Source: Treponema sp.
GTDB lineage: Bacteria; Spirochaetota; Spirochaetia; Treponematales; Treponemataceae
Assembly: GCA_016290335.1 (NCBI GenBank)
Contig: JAEETM010000007.1
Span: forward strand, 11,666 to 75,665
Reading direction: 5' to 3'
DNA: 64,000 bases
Shown: piece by piece, positions 32,071 through 41,366 of the stretch
Layout of the letters: each line of letters opens with the position of its first letter
Numbering within the stretch: the stretch's first letter is position 1
Notes under the pieces: generated by a model
Databases searched by the model: none
The model's input: only the letters and a program-made list of their open reading frames with translations
What the model was told of the DNA's origin: nothing
Translations under genes and position numbers: made by a program

Positions 32071-33294
32071 TCAATCAAGTTTGTAAAGTGATTTTTCAAC
32101 CTTTTCTAAAAAGGGTTCATTCTTATCTAATATCGTTTGCAAAACAAACCATCTGAGTTCACATTCCAATAGATCTATACTTTCTTGACGCACATCTGCC
32201 CTTACCGTTTTTCTCACCGTTTTTCTTTCAGTTTTTTTTACAGTTTCTGTATTCTCTTCCGGGTTGTCATGTAGAAATTTCGTATACTTCAAGAAAGTGT
32301 AGTCATCCAGCAATTCACTGAACCTTCTACGGAGTTCTAAATCATGTGTAAATTTTGGACATGATATTTCTGTAAAAAAATAGTCAAATAATGCTCTTTG
32401 TTTTATGTCTTGTTCTTTTGAATAATAATCAACAAGTTTACAAATCATAGAATCATTTAATTTAAATTTTTCACGATTCTTTTCATATTGGATTAGAGAT
32501 GTTTTTTCTATACCTAATTCTTTTGCAAAATCTTCAGTTTTACTATCTCTAGAAACAAGCCTCAAGAACCTGATATTTTTGCTCATAAAGTTGATGACAT
32601 TATCACCAATTCCTGTACATATTGAGCCTACATCTCTCGGTAAGTACTTTGCATCGAAATCTTCATCATTCACTATCGATTGTTGTTCAAAAAGATTATT
32701 ACTATATCGTTCAGTCCACTCATCTTTTTTGAATATTCTTCCAGCCCCATTTAAATATCTAGCTATAAGACGTGGTTGGTATTTTTCATAAATGTTTTTC
32801 GAAATTTCATTATGTTTCGATATTATGTGTTCTAATAAAGAATCAGGAGTATAGGAGTCACTAAGATTATTAGTGTCAATATATACTTTTAATTCATCAT
32901 CCCCTGGATAAGTATAGAAATTAAGTAGCAATGTATTTTTTAAAGAAAAATTGCCCTGTTCAATAGCTTTTTCAGCAAGAATATTAAAAAGCTTTAAAAA
33001 TAATCTGGTTCTTTCATTAGAAATTACATAGAGTCTATCATGTTTAACCTTGCTTATTATATTTCGTATTGTTTCACCAGAAATTGCTTCTCCAGAAATT
33101 GTTTCTTCATATTTTTTTAAGTCTCTTGCAAAATTTTCTGCAGTTGAATTAGCAAAATTTTTAATAAGATTTTCAAGTTGATTTGTCATCACGGCGCTAT
33201 TCAATATGCCTAATTTGACTTTCAAAGCAAAAGAAGCTAGGTAAAATTTTCTTACTTTTTCGCCATATAGCTGCTGTTTATTGTTTAAGTCCAT
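32071..33294 (-). CDS. Unknown protein with helix-turn-helix-like segment
   Basis: 407 residues, helical and charged. Residues around 260-300 read SKTEDFAKELGIEKTSLIQYEKNREK, resembling an XRE-type helix-turn-helix. The C-terminus has a repeated ERKTVRKTVR stretch. The ATG at 33294 lies nine bases after a TATAAT on the minus strand with no ribosome site, so the message is probably leaderless. Adjacent to, and diverging from, the P-loop/DnaA-I cluster. Function unknown; possibly a regulator of that cluster. Confidence 0.45.
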   Translation of the reverse strand: MDLNNKQQLYGEKVRKFYLASFALKVKLGILNSAVMTNQLENLIKNFANSTAENFARDLKKYEETISGEAISGETIRNIISKVKHDRLYVISNERTRLFLKLFNILAEKAIEQGNFSLKNTLLLNFYTYPGDDELKVYIDTNNLSDSYTPDSLLEHIISKHNEISKNIYEKYQPRLIARYLNGAGRIFKKDEWTERYSNNLFEQQSIVNDEDFDAKYLPRDVGSICTGIGDNVINFMSKNIRFLRLVSRDSKTEDFAKELGIEKTSLIQYEKNREKFKLNDSMICKLVDYYSKEQDIKQRALFDYFFTEISCPKFTHDLELRRRFSELLDDYTFLKYTKFLHDNPEENTETVKKTERKTVRKTVRADVRQESIDLLECELRWFVLQTILDKNEPFLEKVEKSLYKLD

Positions 33295-33413
33295 AATTGA
33301 ATTATAACAAAAGAATATAAGGCGTGACAATGAATTATTTTATCAAATTTTTACATATTCTATATAATTTTACTTTTACCATCCAATTTGCTTTATTATT
33401 TTATAATTTTTTC

Positions 33414-33442
33414 TTGACTGTTTTGTAGATTGGCGTTATATT
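33414..33442 (+). promoter_or_regulatory. Promoter of the 33.5-35.8 kb cluster
   Basis: TTGACT (33414-33419), exactly 17 nt, TATATT (33437-33442). Transcription would start just inside the stem-loop at 33444. Confidence 0.7.
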
Positions 33443-33443
33443 T

Positions 33444-33473
33444 AACATAGCTTAAACAAAGTTTAGCTATGTT
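33444..33473 (+). promoter_or_regulatory. 5' stem-loop with CTTAAACAAAG loop
   Basis: AACATAGCTTAAAC and GTTTAGCTATGTT pair with one bulge around AAA. It sits at the 5' end of the predicted transcript. The same CTTAAACAAA core occurs at 34010 and in the 35175 hairpin. Confidence 0.55.
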
Positions 33474-33528
33474 CTTTGACAAATTAGGGACGAAAAAAAA
33501 TTTATTAGTAAAGGAGGTTTAAACTTTA

Positions 33529-33690
33529 ATGAAAAAATTCCGTATTCAGATAACTTGGATAAGTAAAGAAGGTCTGAAAAAAACAATAGTTTTACGGAAG
33601 AAATTTAATCGGCTTTCGGATGGGGTATCGTATTTCAAAAAAATAGTACCTGCATCAGAAAAAATTATTAGAGCCAATTTTTTGGCATAA
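33529..33690 (+). CDS. 53-residue basic protein
   Basis: MKKFRIQITWISKEGLKK... ends IIRANFLA. A strong AAAGGAGG site precedes the ATG. Strongly basic and beta-rich, so nucleic-acid binding is plausible. First gene of the cluster. No family recognised. Confidence 0.5.
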   Translation: MKKFRIQITWISKEGLKKTIVLRKKFNRLSDGVSYFKKIVPASEKIIRANFLA

Positions 33691-33716
33691 CAAAAAAATA
33701 CTTAGGAGGTATTTAT

Positions 33717-33989
33717 ATGAATATTATCAGTAATTTCAATTGCCAAATTCAATATACCGAGGAATTTGCAAGAACTCAAGTAAATCAGGACGAGGATTCT
33801 TACGATGAAGAATCTCCCAGTGAGTTAGAATTTGAAATTGGCAGCAGCAGGCAAGATGTGGACATTAATGATTGGTCAGAGCTTGAAGAAAACTATCCAA
33901 ATTACGAGCCGGTTTCAGATTATGAACGAGAAGAATACTATGCTTACTTGGAGCGAAAGGAGTATGAAGATGAGGACGAGGATTATTAA
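33717..33989 (+). CDS. Very acidic 90-residue protein
   Basis: After about 20 ordinary residues the chain is dominated by Asp, Glu and Tyr (EYEDEDEDY at the end). AGGAGG lies before the ATG. It follows the basic 53-residue protein after 26 bp. DNA-mimic proteins and antitoxins can have such composition, but there is no direct sign of either. Unknown. Confidence 0.5.
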   Translation: MNIISNFNCQIQYTEEFARTQVNQDEDSYDEESPSELEFEIGSSRQDVDINDWSELEENYPNYEPVSDYEREEYYAYLERKEYEDEDEDY

Positions 33990-34034
33990 TACTTGGCGTT
34001 GCCGAGTGTCTTAAACAAACTTAAGGAGAACAAC

Positions 34035-34745
34035 ATGAAAATAAATATAGCTGTTGTAGGTAACGAATCTTCTGGAAAGACAAGTTTAACAAATTTCATG
34101 AGGAAATATCCTCTTTTTGAAGTTGAAGAATGTAATTATAACCATGTTAATAAGAACAATCATGATTACTATTGTTTTACAATCGATGCAAATTCTGATG
34201 TAGATAAACAATTGGATTTTATAAATACAAACAACATATCTAATAGTTTTATTATAGTTTTAAAAACAGATATAATCCCATATGAAAGAAATAATCAGAC
34301 ATTACTTAATAAAAGAATTTTTTACTTTTCAAAGGTTGAATTTTTTGCAGAAAAAACAGTTTTTGAGCTGTTGAGTTTCATCGTAGAAGAGAAATTGGCT
34401 TCAATGCGTGAAGAGTTAGAAAATTGTAAAAGACTTTTAAATGAATGGGGATATTATAATCTTTGTTCAGAAGAACAAGATACAATTTTCTGTATTTACT
34501 ATTGGTTCTTAAAATCAGATAAAAATACTAAGCATTTAATCAACAAATGTATTAATCAAAATGGAATCTTTAAAGAAGAACTTGAACTTTGTACAATTCT
34601 TCCATTTTATGAGATTTATCACTTACAAACTGAAAGTGTAAAAACAATTTTAAACAAATTGATTCAGAGATTTTTTATACCAAAAATTATCCCAGCTTTT
34701 AAAAAACACTATGAAGATTTTGAAGTTTTAGAGGAGAATGAATGA
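34035..34745 (+). CDS. P-loop GTPase-like protein
   Basis: 236 residues. MKINIAVVGNESSGKTSLTN is a textbook G1/Walker A at the N-terminus. Later parts are helical and diverged; a G4-like KTD is seen near residue 78. AAGGAG precedes the ATG. It overlaps the next gene by four bases (ATGA). The nearby DnaA-like gene might suggest a replication or partition role; dynamin-like or signalling roles are equally possible. Confidence 0.6.
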   Translation: MKINIAVVGNESSGKTSLTNFMRKYPLFEVEECNYNHVNKNNHDYYCFTIDANSDVDKQLDFINTNNISNSFIIVLKTDIIPYERNNQTLLNKRIFYFSKVEFFAEKTVFELLSFIVEEKLASMREELENCKRLLNEWGYYNLCSEEQDTIFCIYYWFLKSDKNTKHLINKCINQNGIFKEELELCTILPFYEIYHLQTESVKTILNKLIQRFFIPKIIPAFKKHYEDFEVLEENE

Positions 34746-35170
34746 ATACTTTTTTTGAATGTCTCCAGGAATACAATTCATTTTTAGAAAAAACTAGTTA
34801 TACCGTAATAAATAATAAAGATATGGATTTAGTAAAAGAAGAGTTTAAGCAGATAAACGAGAGTTTATCCCAGTTAAAGAAAAATAATGTAGAATTATCA
34901 AATAGCAAACTGAACATGATACGCGCTAATGCGGGAATAAAATTATTTGACATTAATAAACGAGATTATACTAAATTTGAAAAAATAGCTTTGGTACATT
35001 TTTTTGTTGAAATATTATTAAATAAACATATTTCATTAAATAAAATATTTAAAAATGGCAAACAGAAAATCTGGATCCAAATATCAGATTTTTTGGATTA
35101 TTTATTGTTTCTTTTCAGTGAAGCATTTATATCTAATTTAAAACCAATAGTGCATTTAGAAATTTTATAG
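34742..35170 (+). CDS. Unknown 142-residue protein
   Basis: Mostly helical, with a coiled-coil-like EEFKQINESLSQLKKN stretch near residue 40. Coupled to the P-loop gene by a four-base overlap, so it probably acts with it. No family recognised. A large hairpin follows its stop. Confidence 0.45.
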   Translation: MNTFFECLQEYNSFLEKTSYTVINNKDMDLVKEEFKQINESLSQLKKNNVELSNSKLNMIRANAGIKLFDINKRDYTKFEKIALVHFFVEILLNKHISLNKIFKNGKQKIWIQISDFLDYLLFLFSEAFISNLKPIVHLEIL

Positions 35171-35174
35171 AACG

Positions 35175-35217
35175 TATCCCGTATTTATGTCTTAAACAAA
35201 GACATAAATACGGGATA
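35175..35217 (+). other. Perfect 19-bp stem-loop
   Basis: Bases 35175-35193 are exactly complementary to 35199-35217 with a five-base loop AAACA inside CTTAAACAAAG. No T-run follows, so it is not a standard terminator. Its position between two genes suggests RNA processing, mRNA protection or a protein-binding site. Confidence 0.75.
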
Positions 35218-35254
35218 TTAATAAATTATATAAACTTCTGGAGGTGAAGAAATA

Positions 35255-35761
35255 ATGACTACAAATAATAATTTTTTGAATGAAATAATGAATCAAATTA
35301 AGAAAGATTTTTATAAAGAAGGAAATATTGATAATTATAATATTTGGTTCTCTAAAATAAATATTCGAATTGAAGGTTCAATAATAACAATTTTTGTTCC
35401 TTCTTTATTCTTCCAAAATCAATTTATAAAAAAGAATTACTTAAATCTTATACAACAAAAAATTTATGAAAAAAAACAAGAAAGATTTGTCATAAAAATA
35501 CAATTAGAAGAAGAGCATCCTAAAATCGACGATAAACCTGTAAAAGAAAATTTTAATAATTTTGATGTTGAAGATGTAAAAATGAAAGGCATGATGACAA
35601 TTGCAATAAAAAATCCAATTCGTTATGCCGAATTATTCGATGAAGAAAGAAAGAATCCTAATGTCTTCGGCTTTTCCCCAGAAATTAGTGCTCTAATTCG
35701 TTTGAGGGAAGAACTTAAAGCTCAAGACAGATTAAAACATTCTTTCTGCCAATGTCTGTAA
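35255..35761 (+). CDS. DnaA domain-I-like protein
   Basis: 168 residues. Residues 20-85 (YNIWFSKINIRIEGSIITI, FVPSLFFQNQFIKKNYLN) follow the pattern of the DnaA N-terminal domain, which recruits helicase and regulators. There is no AAA+ or DNA-binding domain, so this is a free-standing domain I with an unrelated tail. Such proteins could compete with or load onto the replication machinery. GGAGGTGA precedes the ATG. Confidence 0.55.
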   Translation: MTTNNNFLNEIMNQIKKDFYKEGNIDNYNIWFSKINIRIEGSIITIFVPSLFFQNQFIKKNYLNLIQQKIYEKKQERFVIKIQLEEEHPKIDDKPVKENFNNFDVEDVKMKGMMTIAIKNPIRYAELFDEERKNPNVFGFSPEISALIRLREELKAQDRLKHSFCQCL

Positions 35762-35764
35762 TCA

Positions 35765-36058
35765 TGTTTTTTTCTTTTCCATGAAAAGGATTTTTAACTA
35801 ATGTTAAACCAGATGAACTTAAAGCATCTGGTTTATAAATATTATTACCATAAAAATCTGTAGAATCTTTCCCTTTTAAAACATCAGATCATTTTGTGGT
35901 TAATCAAACAAATACTACGCTATTGGAATAATTTTTGAAATACATGCAAGATAAATAAGTTTTTCTTCTCCAACTGGAGTAGCGTATTATGGCGAACGAA
36001 CCGTAGTCCAGTCTATAAGCCAATCTCCACAATTTTCAACGGGTTTGAGAATGTATGA
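35765..36058 (-). pseudogene. Decayed gene resembling a nucleotide-modification-associated (Nmad2-like) protein
   Basis: On the minus strand CGDWLIDWTTVRSP, stop, YATPVGEEKLIYLACISK and, after a frame change, YGNNIYKPDA and NPFHGKEKN are seen. GDWI followed by LIY and NxFH recalls the Nmad2 type. At least two in-frame stops and one frameshift. A CATCTGG hairpin at 35806-35834 lies within. Confidence 0.4.
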
Positions 36059-36067
36059 AAAGTTTAA

Positions 36068-36472
36068 TTACAAAATCTCTTCAATCTTATCCAAAATCAA
36101 TTGGTCTGCAGGAAGCCAGTCTACAGAACGCAATGTTTCCTTTGTTACCCATTTAGCAGCTTCGTGTTCAAGAAGTTTAAGCTCACCAGAAACAATGGTG
36201 CACAAAATACAATGCATAGTCAGATGAAAGTTTGGATAATCATAATCCACTACTCCAAGAATCTTTTCTGCTTTTATTTCTGTAGCAAGTTCTTCTCGAA
36301 TCTCGCGTACAATACAAGCTTCCGGTGTTTCACCAGGTTCAAGCTTTCCGCCAGGGATTTCCCACCCGTCCTTGTAGTCACCATAACCACGCTGAGTTGC
36401 GAATATTTCTTTTTTATTTGTCTGTGGGTTTGTTCTTATTATTACTGCACCACTAACTGTTACTTGTTTCAT
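36068..36472 (-). CDS. NUDIX hydrolase, MutT-like
   Basis: 134 residues with the Nudix box GGKLEPGETPEACIVREI, REEL (G-x5-E-x7-REUxEE) intact, and WEIPGG before it. Likely pyrophosphatase on modified or damaged nucleoside triphosphates, as 8-oxo-dGTPases. It starts only one base from the stop of the PLD-helicase gene, so the two are cotranscribed and may form one defence or repair unit. Confidence 0.85.
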   Translation of the reverse strand: MKQVTVSGAVIIRTNPQTNKKEIFATQRGYGDYKDGWEIPGGKLEPGETPEACIVREIREELATEIKAEKILGVVDYDYPNFHLTMHCILCTIVSGELKLLEHEAAKWVTKETLRSVDWLPADQLILDKIEEIL

Positions 36473-36473
36473 T

Positions 36474-39400
36474 TTATGCCTCAAGATAGTTATATAAATT
36501 TTGTGGGACAGGAATTTCCATATCAAATTGAATATTTACAACAGAAACTCTTGAACCATCTTTATCTTTCATAGTTGTATCTGCAAACGAATTATACTTC
36601 ATTTTTCCCATATAGTAAAAATCTGAACCTTCACCATCATTCTTTTTTACAAAAAGCATTATTTTTATATTGTTGTTTGGCTGGTCTATTAGAGCTGCAA
36701 CCTCGTCTGCTTTAGAAGTTCTTCTGCTTCGGCTCATCCAACTAAATCTTGTGTTATCAATAAACACATCATCATATTTTGTAGTTTCTGAAATATCTTC
36801 AGCTTTTTCATAGGTTACAAAAATAGGACAAGTATATTCAGGGGTAGAAGTTTCTGTTTTGTACCCATAAACTGTAGAAGAGCAATCTGATTTCCAATTA
36901 AGTAATTTACAAACATCTTTTCTGGAATATTTTCTATAAAGAACTAAATTGTCATTTATTATTTTTTCTTCTGGTTTTAATGTTGCTCTTTTCATTCCGT
37001 ATTCAAGACAATCCATAAGCTCTGCAACATAAATATCCGATTCAATCAAAGTTTCAAACTCTTTTGTTCTAATAATTTCCTTGTTTTTGTACTCAACATA
37101 TTTTATTTCGCTATATTTTTTCTTATCACTCTTAGTATAAAAATCTGGAGACAAAATATTAAGCATCCCGGCAAAATCATCTTTTGTAAGCTTTATATTA
37201 TACTTTGCTAATTCTGCGACAAAATCACTAATAGAAACTTTATCTGTTTTTAAGAGAAGCGAAATAAGTAATAATTCGTGTATTCTAATTCCTCTTGCAA
37301 ACTCTATAGAAAAGAATTGTAATGAGCACAGCTGCTTTACAGATAATTCTACTGGTCTTTTTTCTATGCTACACTTAAAGGCGTAATAAGAACCCTTATA
37401 ATCTATAAACAAAAAAGGATCTATAAATCCGTTATTTACAAAGTCCATCATTGTTGGGATTCTTGCCAGACGCATTTTGAGTTTGTTATATTCTTCTTTA
37501 AGAATCTTTAATTGTGTGAAATTAGTTTCATTAATTGCCTGATAGATTCTTTGTCTTGCTATTTCGGATATTTGAACGGTTGAAGTTCCTGGCAACCCAG
37601 AAGATCCCGTGCTCATTACTTTACGTAGATTATCTTTGTTGTATGAGTTATCTCCGTAAAGTGCGATAGGAATAAAAAAATTGTTTTCATAATTTCCAAT
37701 AAAATCAATTACAGAAACATAAGATTTACCCTTTAATTTTCTTAAGCCACGCCCAAGTTGCTGAACAAAAATTATTGCAGACTGTGTTGGTCTAAGCATT
37801 ACAACTTGATTTATACAAGGAATATCAACACCTTCATTAAAAATATCTCTGGTAATTATATATTGGAGAGGATTATCATCAGATTCCAATTCCTGAACAA
37901 CCCTTTCTCTCTCTGAAGGAGAACTGTCTGCATTAAGATATTTTGTGTAATATCCATCCCTGTTTAGTTTTTCAGACAACTCCTTTGCTTCATCTACTCG
38001 ATTACAAAAGATTAGTCCCTTAACTGGATATGCAAAATTTCTGTAAAGATTAATAGCACGTTCAATGTGCTTTATTCGTTCGTCGCTAACCAATTTTTTG
38101 AAATCAGATTTATTATCAATGATTTCTCCATCAACTGTTAAATCCGATAGTCCATAATAATGAAATGGGCAAAGAAGATCCTCTTCCATTGCTTTTTGAA
38201 GCCGAATTTCATAGGCAATATTATTATGGAACATAGCAAAGATATCAAAGCCATCTGTACGCTCTGGAGTTGCAGTTAGCCCAAGAAGAAATTTAGGTGT
38301 AAAATAATCTATTATTTTTATGTAGCTATCTGCACCAGCACGATGAACTTCATCAACAATGATATAATCAAACTCATCTTTCTTGAAAGACTTTAAGGTC
38401 TCTTCTTTTGCTAATGTAAATATGGATGCAAATAGATAATCTGCTTTAAAGTCCTTTTGGTCTCCATTTAAAAAACCAGTTTTGATATTTGGGAATATGT
38501 TTTTAAAGCTCTTTTCAGCCTTATCAAGAATCATATCTCGATGTGCCACATATAAAACCTTCTTTGGCTTAACCTGATTTACATCAAAAATTGAAAGATA
38601 GGTTTTTCCAGTACCAGTGGCTGCAATTAAAAGAGCTCGAGTTTGATTTTCTGCACGTAGATTATCGAGAGCTGCCATAGCTTCTTTTTGCATAGTATTA
38701 GGAACAATTTCCATTTCTACATCATCGTCTTCAACTTCGAACTCGAATGGAGATTCTGTGAACTGTTCAAACTGTGTCTCTTCTAATTCAGGTCTAAATG
38801 CAGGAATGATTGTATTTGGACCATCTGAGTTATTTAAGTCTTTTTCCTGTTTTCTTAGTTCCTTAATTTGTTTATTAACAAGCTTTAAGGTGAGCTTCTT
38901 TTCTTCATATTTATCCGAATAGGATTTGAGCCATTCTTCATTTACTACATCTGCCTGCTTCCAGATTTCTTCAAATTCCTCACGTACTGTAAATACAATT
39001 TGTCCATCTGTGCAAGAAAGAAATTTTACACTCCACTCTTGATTCTGTGTCAATGCCGATGCAGTTAAATTCGCACTACCAATGATAATTGAATAATAAT
39101 TACTATGCTCAAAAATATATCCTTTTGGATGAAAGCCACCTTTTGTATATGCCCTAATTTCGATATTTGGAAATTGCATTAATTCTCGTAATGCAGAAGG
39201 CTGAGTAAAGTTCAGATAATTTGTTGTTAAGATTCTTCCCTTAATAGGATTCTCAGGGTGAGCCTCAGAATATATTGCAAGTTCATCTAGCTTTTGTTTT
39301 ATTGCAGCAAGACCTTCATTATTTATAAATGCAACAGAAAAATCAAAAGATACACAATATGAAAGTTCTTCAATAAGAGAAGTCAGGATTTTCTTTTCTC

Positions 39401-39515
39401 TATGATAATCGTTAATTAGAAGGGATGGCGCCAGCTCATTAATTGAGTGATGTGCTTTTGAAATAAAACCTGTCTGTAAACTTTGTAATAATTGGGTAGA
39501 ATCTAAACTCGTCAT
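36474..39515 (-). CDS. PLD nuclease-SF2 helicase-DUF3427 protein
   Basis: 1013 residues. N-terminal phospholipase-D-type nuclease domain with HPKGYIFEHS and GSANLT (HxK and GSxN), then a superfamily 2 helicase: ATGTGKTYL (motif I), IVDEVHRAG (II), GLTATPERTDG (III) and FVQQLGRGLRK (VI). The last 350 residues fit DUF3427, with KKNDGEGSDFYYMG near the end. This architecture, often with a NUDIX partner, is found in defence islands and is thought to act on foreign DNA. Own promoter not identified. Confidence 0.85.
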   Translation of the reverse strand: MTSLDSTQLLQSLQTGFISKAHHSINELAPSLLINDYHREKKILTSLIEELSYCVSFDFSVAFINNEGLAAIKQKLDELAIYSEAHPENPIKGRILTTNYLNFTQPSALRELMQFPNIEIRAYTKGGFHPKGYIFEHSNYYSIIIGSANLTASALTQNQEWSVKFLSCTDGQIVFTVREEFEEIWKQADVVNEEWLKSYSDKYEEKKLTLKLVNKQIKELRKQEKDLNNSDGPNTIIPAFRPELEETQFEQFTESPFEFEVEDDDVEMEIVPNTMQKEAMAALDNLRAENQTRALLIAATGTGKTYLSIFDVNQVKPKKVLYVAHRDMILDKAEKSFKNIFPNIKTGFLNGDQKDFKADYLFASIFTLAKEETLKSFKKDEFDYIIVDEVHRAGADSYIKIIDYFTPKFLLGLTATPERTDGFDIFAMFHNNIAYEIRLQKAMEEDLLCPFHYYGLSDLTVDGEIIDNKSDFKKLVSDERIKHIERAINLYRNFAYPVKGLIFCNRVDEAKELSEKLNRDGYYTKYLNADSSPSERERVVQELESDDNPLQYIITRDIFNEGVDIPCINQVVMLRPTQSAIIFVQQLGRGLRKLKGKSYVSVIDFIGNYENNFFIPIALYGDNSYNKDNLRKVMSTGSSGLPGTSTVQISEIARQRIYQAINETNFTQLKILKEEYNKLKMRLARIPTMMDFVNNGFIDPFLFIDYKGSYYAFKCSIEKRPVELSVKQLCSLQFFSIEFARGIRIHELLLISLLLKTDKVSISDFVAELAKYNIKLTKDDFAGMLNILSPDFYTKSDKKKYSEIKYVEYKNKEIIRTKEFETLIESDIYVAELMDCLEYGMKRATLKPEEKIINDNLVLYRKYSRKDVCKLLNWKSDCSSTVYGYKTETSTPEYTCPIFVTYEKAEDISETTKYDDVFIDNTRFSWMSRSRRTSKADEVAALIDQPNNNIKIMLFVKKNDGEGSDFYYMGKMKYNSFADTTMKDKDGSRVSVVNIQFDMEIPVPQNLYNYLEA

Positions 39516-39585
39516 ACTTACAGCTTAACAGGAAATCAAAAAAAGGGCCAGATCTTATTATGAAGCCCTATATAAATGTGCAATT

Positions 39586-40092
39586 CTATTCTTCCTCGTT
39601 CTCGTCTTCATCGAAAAGTGGTTCTGCTACATATTCGTGGAACTTATCTTGGAACTTCTTAAAGAGTCTCTGAAATTGTAAGAGATCTTCTTCCCAACCC
39701 ATTTCTATGGCATTATTTTTTTTGAGAGTCTCCTTGTAGCCTTCCATTGAATAGGTAAGAATATTTGAACCTTCTATCTTCAACCGGCCGAATTTGAAGG
39801 TCTCGTAGGCACCATCCATGATATTAATATTTGAAATTTCTTTTGGAAGTTTCTTCAACTTCTCTTTATTCTCTTCTATAAGCTGCTTGATATCTTTTGC
39901 CAAAGCCGGACTCTTTACTATTTCGGTACCAACTTCTCCAGGAAGGCTGCCCTCTAAGTATACCACCATACCATCATGTTCTTCCTTTATTAATCGTCCA
40001 TCTTCAAAAAGAATGAGTTTATAACTTCCACCAAACGAAATACCTCTGCTGTCATATTCAAAAACAAGTTTTGGAGATTTTTTTTCTGGCAT
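39586..40092 (-). CDS. Unknown acidic 168-residue protein
   Basis: N-terminal beta-rich part with YDSRGISFGGSYKLILFEDG and a helical C-terminus ending in a run of Asp and Glu. GGAGG-like site ahead of the ATG. A single-domain cytoplasmic protein; no family recognised. Confidence 0.5.
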   Translation of the reverse strand: MPEKKSPKLVFEYDSRGISFGGSYKLILFEDGRLIKEEHDGMVVYLEGSLPGEVGTEIVKSPALAKDIKQLIEENKEKLKKLPKEISNINIMDGAYETFKFGRLKIEGSNILTYSMEGYKETLKKNNAIEMGWEEDLLQFQRLFKKFQDKFHEYVAEPLFDEDENEEE

Positions 40093-40203
40093 TTTTTGCC
40101 TCCTTTTTCTGCTTTATAGTTTACATTATAAAGTGTTTGTGTGTCAAAAAATGTTTTTTAACACATATCTTTAGAAACACTATATTAATACCAGGAGAAA
40201 ATA

Positions 40204-41052
40204 ATGACAGCGTATTTTAATGACATTGGCAATATTCCTTTATTAACACAGTCGGAAGAAATTGAACTTGCAAAAGAAATTGAAAAAGGCGGTCTCAAAG
40301 GGAAACAGGCTTTAGATAAAATGGTTGCTTCCAATTTAAGGCTTGTTGTTTCCATTGCTAAACCTTATGCAAAAAAGGGAGTCCCTATTTCAGACCTGAT
40401 TCAGGAAGGAAATATCGGTTTAATGCATGCTGCACAGAAGTTTGAATGGGATAAAGGGTTTAAGTTTTCAACCTATGCCTCCTGGTGGATTAAGCAATCT
40501 ATCACAAGATTTCTAGATGATAAAAAAGATACAATTAGAATTCCTATTCACAGACAGCAGCAGATTAATAACTACAAAAAAGAAATTAATTATCTCAAGC
40601 AAAAACTTGGTAGAACTCCCACAGATGCAGAACTATCACAAAGACTGGGATGGACTCAGGAACTACTTAATACAATTCGAAATGCAAGTTTAAAAACTAT
40701 TTCTTTGGATATTTCCTATGGAAATGAAAGTGTTGACAAAGAATGCTCTCTCACAGACTTTGTTAAAGATGATAAATACACGAATCCTGAAAAGGCAACC
40801 TGCAACAAACTTTTCAATTATCAATTACAAAAAGACATGGATACTATCTTAACAAAAAAGGAATGTCAGGTAATAAGAATGCGTTTTGGGTTTGATACTG
40901 GTGCCGAACAAACGCTGGAAGAGGTTGGAAATTATTTTGGTTTAACACGAGAAAGAATTAGACAAATTGAAGGCAATGCAATTATTAAACTTAGAAAACT
41001 CTACAGAAAAAGAGGAATAGAATTATCAGATTGTATTGAAGAAACTGCATAA
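40204..41052 (+). CDS. Sigma-70 family factor, group 2 type
   Basis: 282 residues with all core regions: 1.2 (MTAYFNDIGNIPLLTQSEE), 2 (LRLVVSIAKPYAKKGVP, DLIQEGNIGLMHAAQKFEW, FSTYASWWIKQSI), 3 (RIPIHRQQQ, GRTPTDAELS) and 4 (EQTLEEVGNYFGLTRERIRQ). No group 1 N-terminal extension, so an alternative factor of RpoS/RpoD-like type. It could choose promoters of neighbouring genes. AGGAGAA precedes the ATG. Confidence 0.9.
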   Translation: MTAYFNDIGNIPLLTQSEEIELAKEIEKGGLKGKQALDKMVASNLRLVVSIAKPYAKKGVPISDLIQEGNIGLMHAAQKFEWDKGFKFSTYASWWIKQSITRFLDDKKDTIRIPIHRQQQINNYKKEINYLKQKLGRTPTDAELSQRLGWTQELLNTIRNASLKTISLDISYGNESVDKECSLTDFVKDDKYTNPEKATCNKLFNYQLQKDMDTILTKKECQVIRMRFGFDTGAEQTLEEVGNYFGLTRERIRQIEGNAIIKLRKLYRKRGIELSDCIEETA

Positions 41053-41103
41053 AAACTTTGCCATTAAACTGAAAACCCCACATATATCCCTGGAGAGGTA
41101 AAA

Positions 41104-41346
41104 ATGAAACACAAGAAACCTTATGAAAGATATGACACATTATTACAGGAATTGGTAAAAGCACACACCACAATATATTCTACCCATGACTTGCTGCAGG
41201 AACTCAATGTTCCAGTTGATATAACAAATAAGCTGGGTTTTGTTCTTAGAACTATCAAAATTACCTTTGAAGAAATTGAAAAACTAAAAAGTACAGAAGA
41301 GTTTCTTTGGAAAGATAATCTTTCTCAATTCGAAATTATCCAATAA
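41104..41346 (+). CDS. Small unknown protein
   Basis: 80 residues, helical, charged, starting MKHKKPYERYD. GGAGAGG precedes the ATG. It lies 50 bp behind the sigma factor and may be its operon partner, for instance an anti-sigma or unrelated gene. No family recognised. Confidence 0.45.
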   Translation: MKHKKPYERYDTLLQELVKAHTTIYSTHDLLQELNVPVDITNKLGFVLRTIKITFEEIEKLKSTEEFLWKDNLSQFEIIQ

Positions 41347-41366
41347 TACTCTGTTAGGAGATACTA

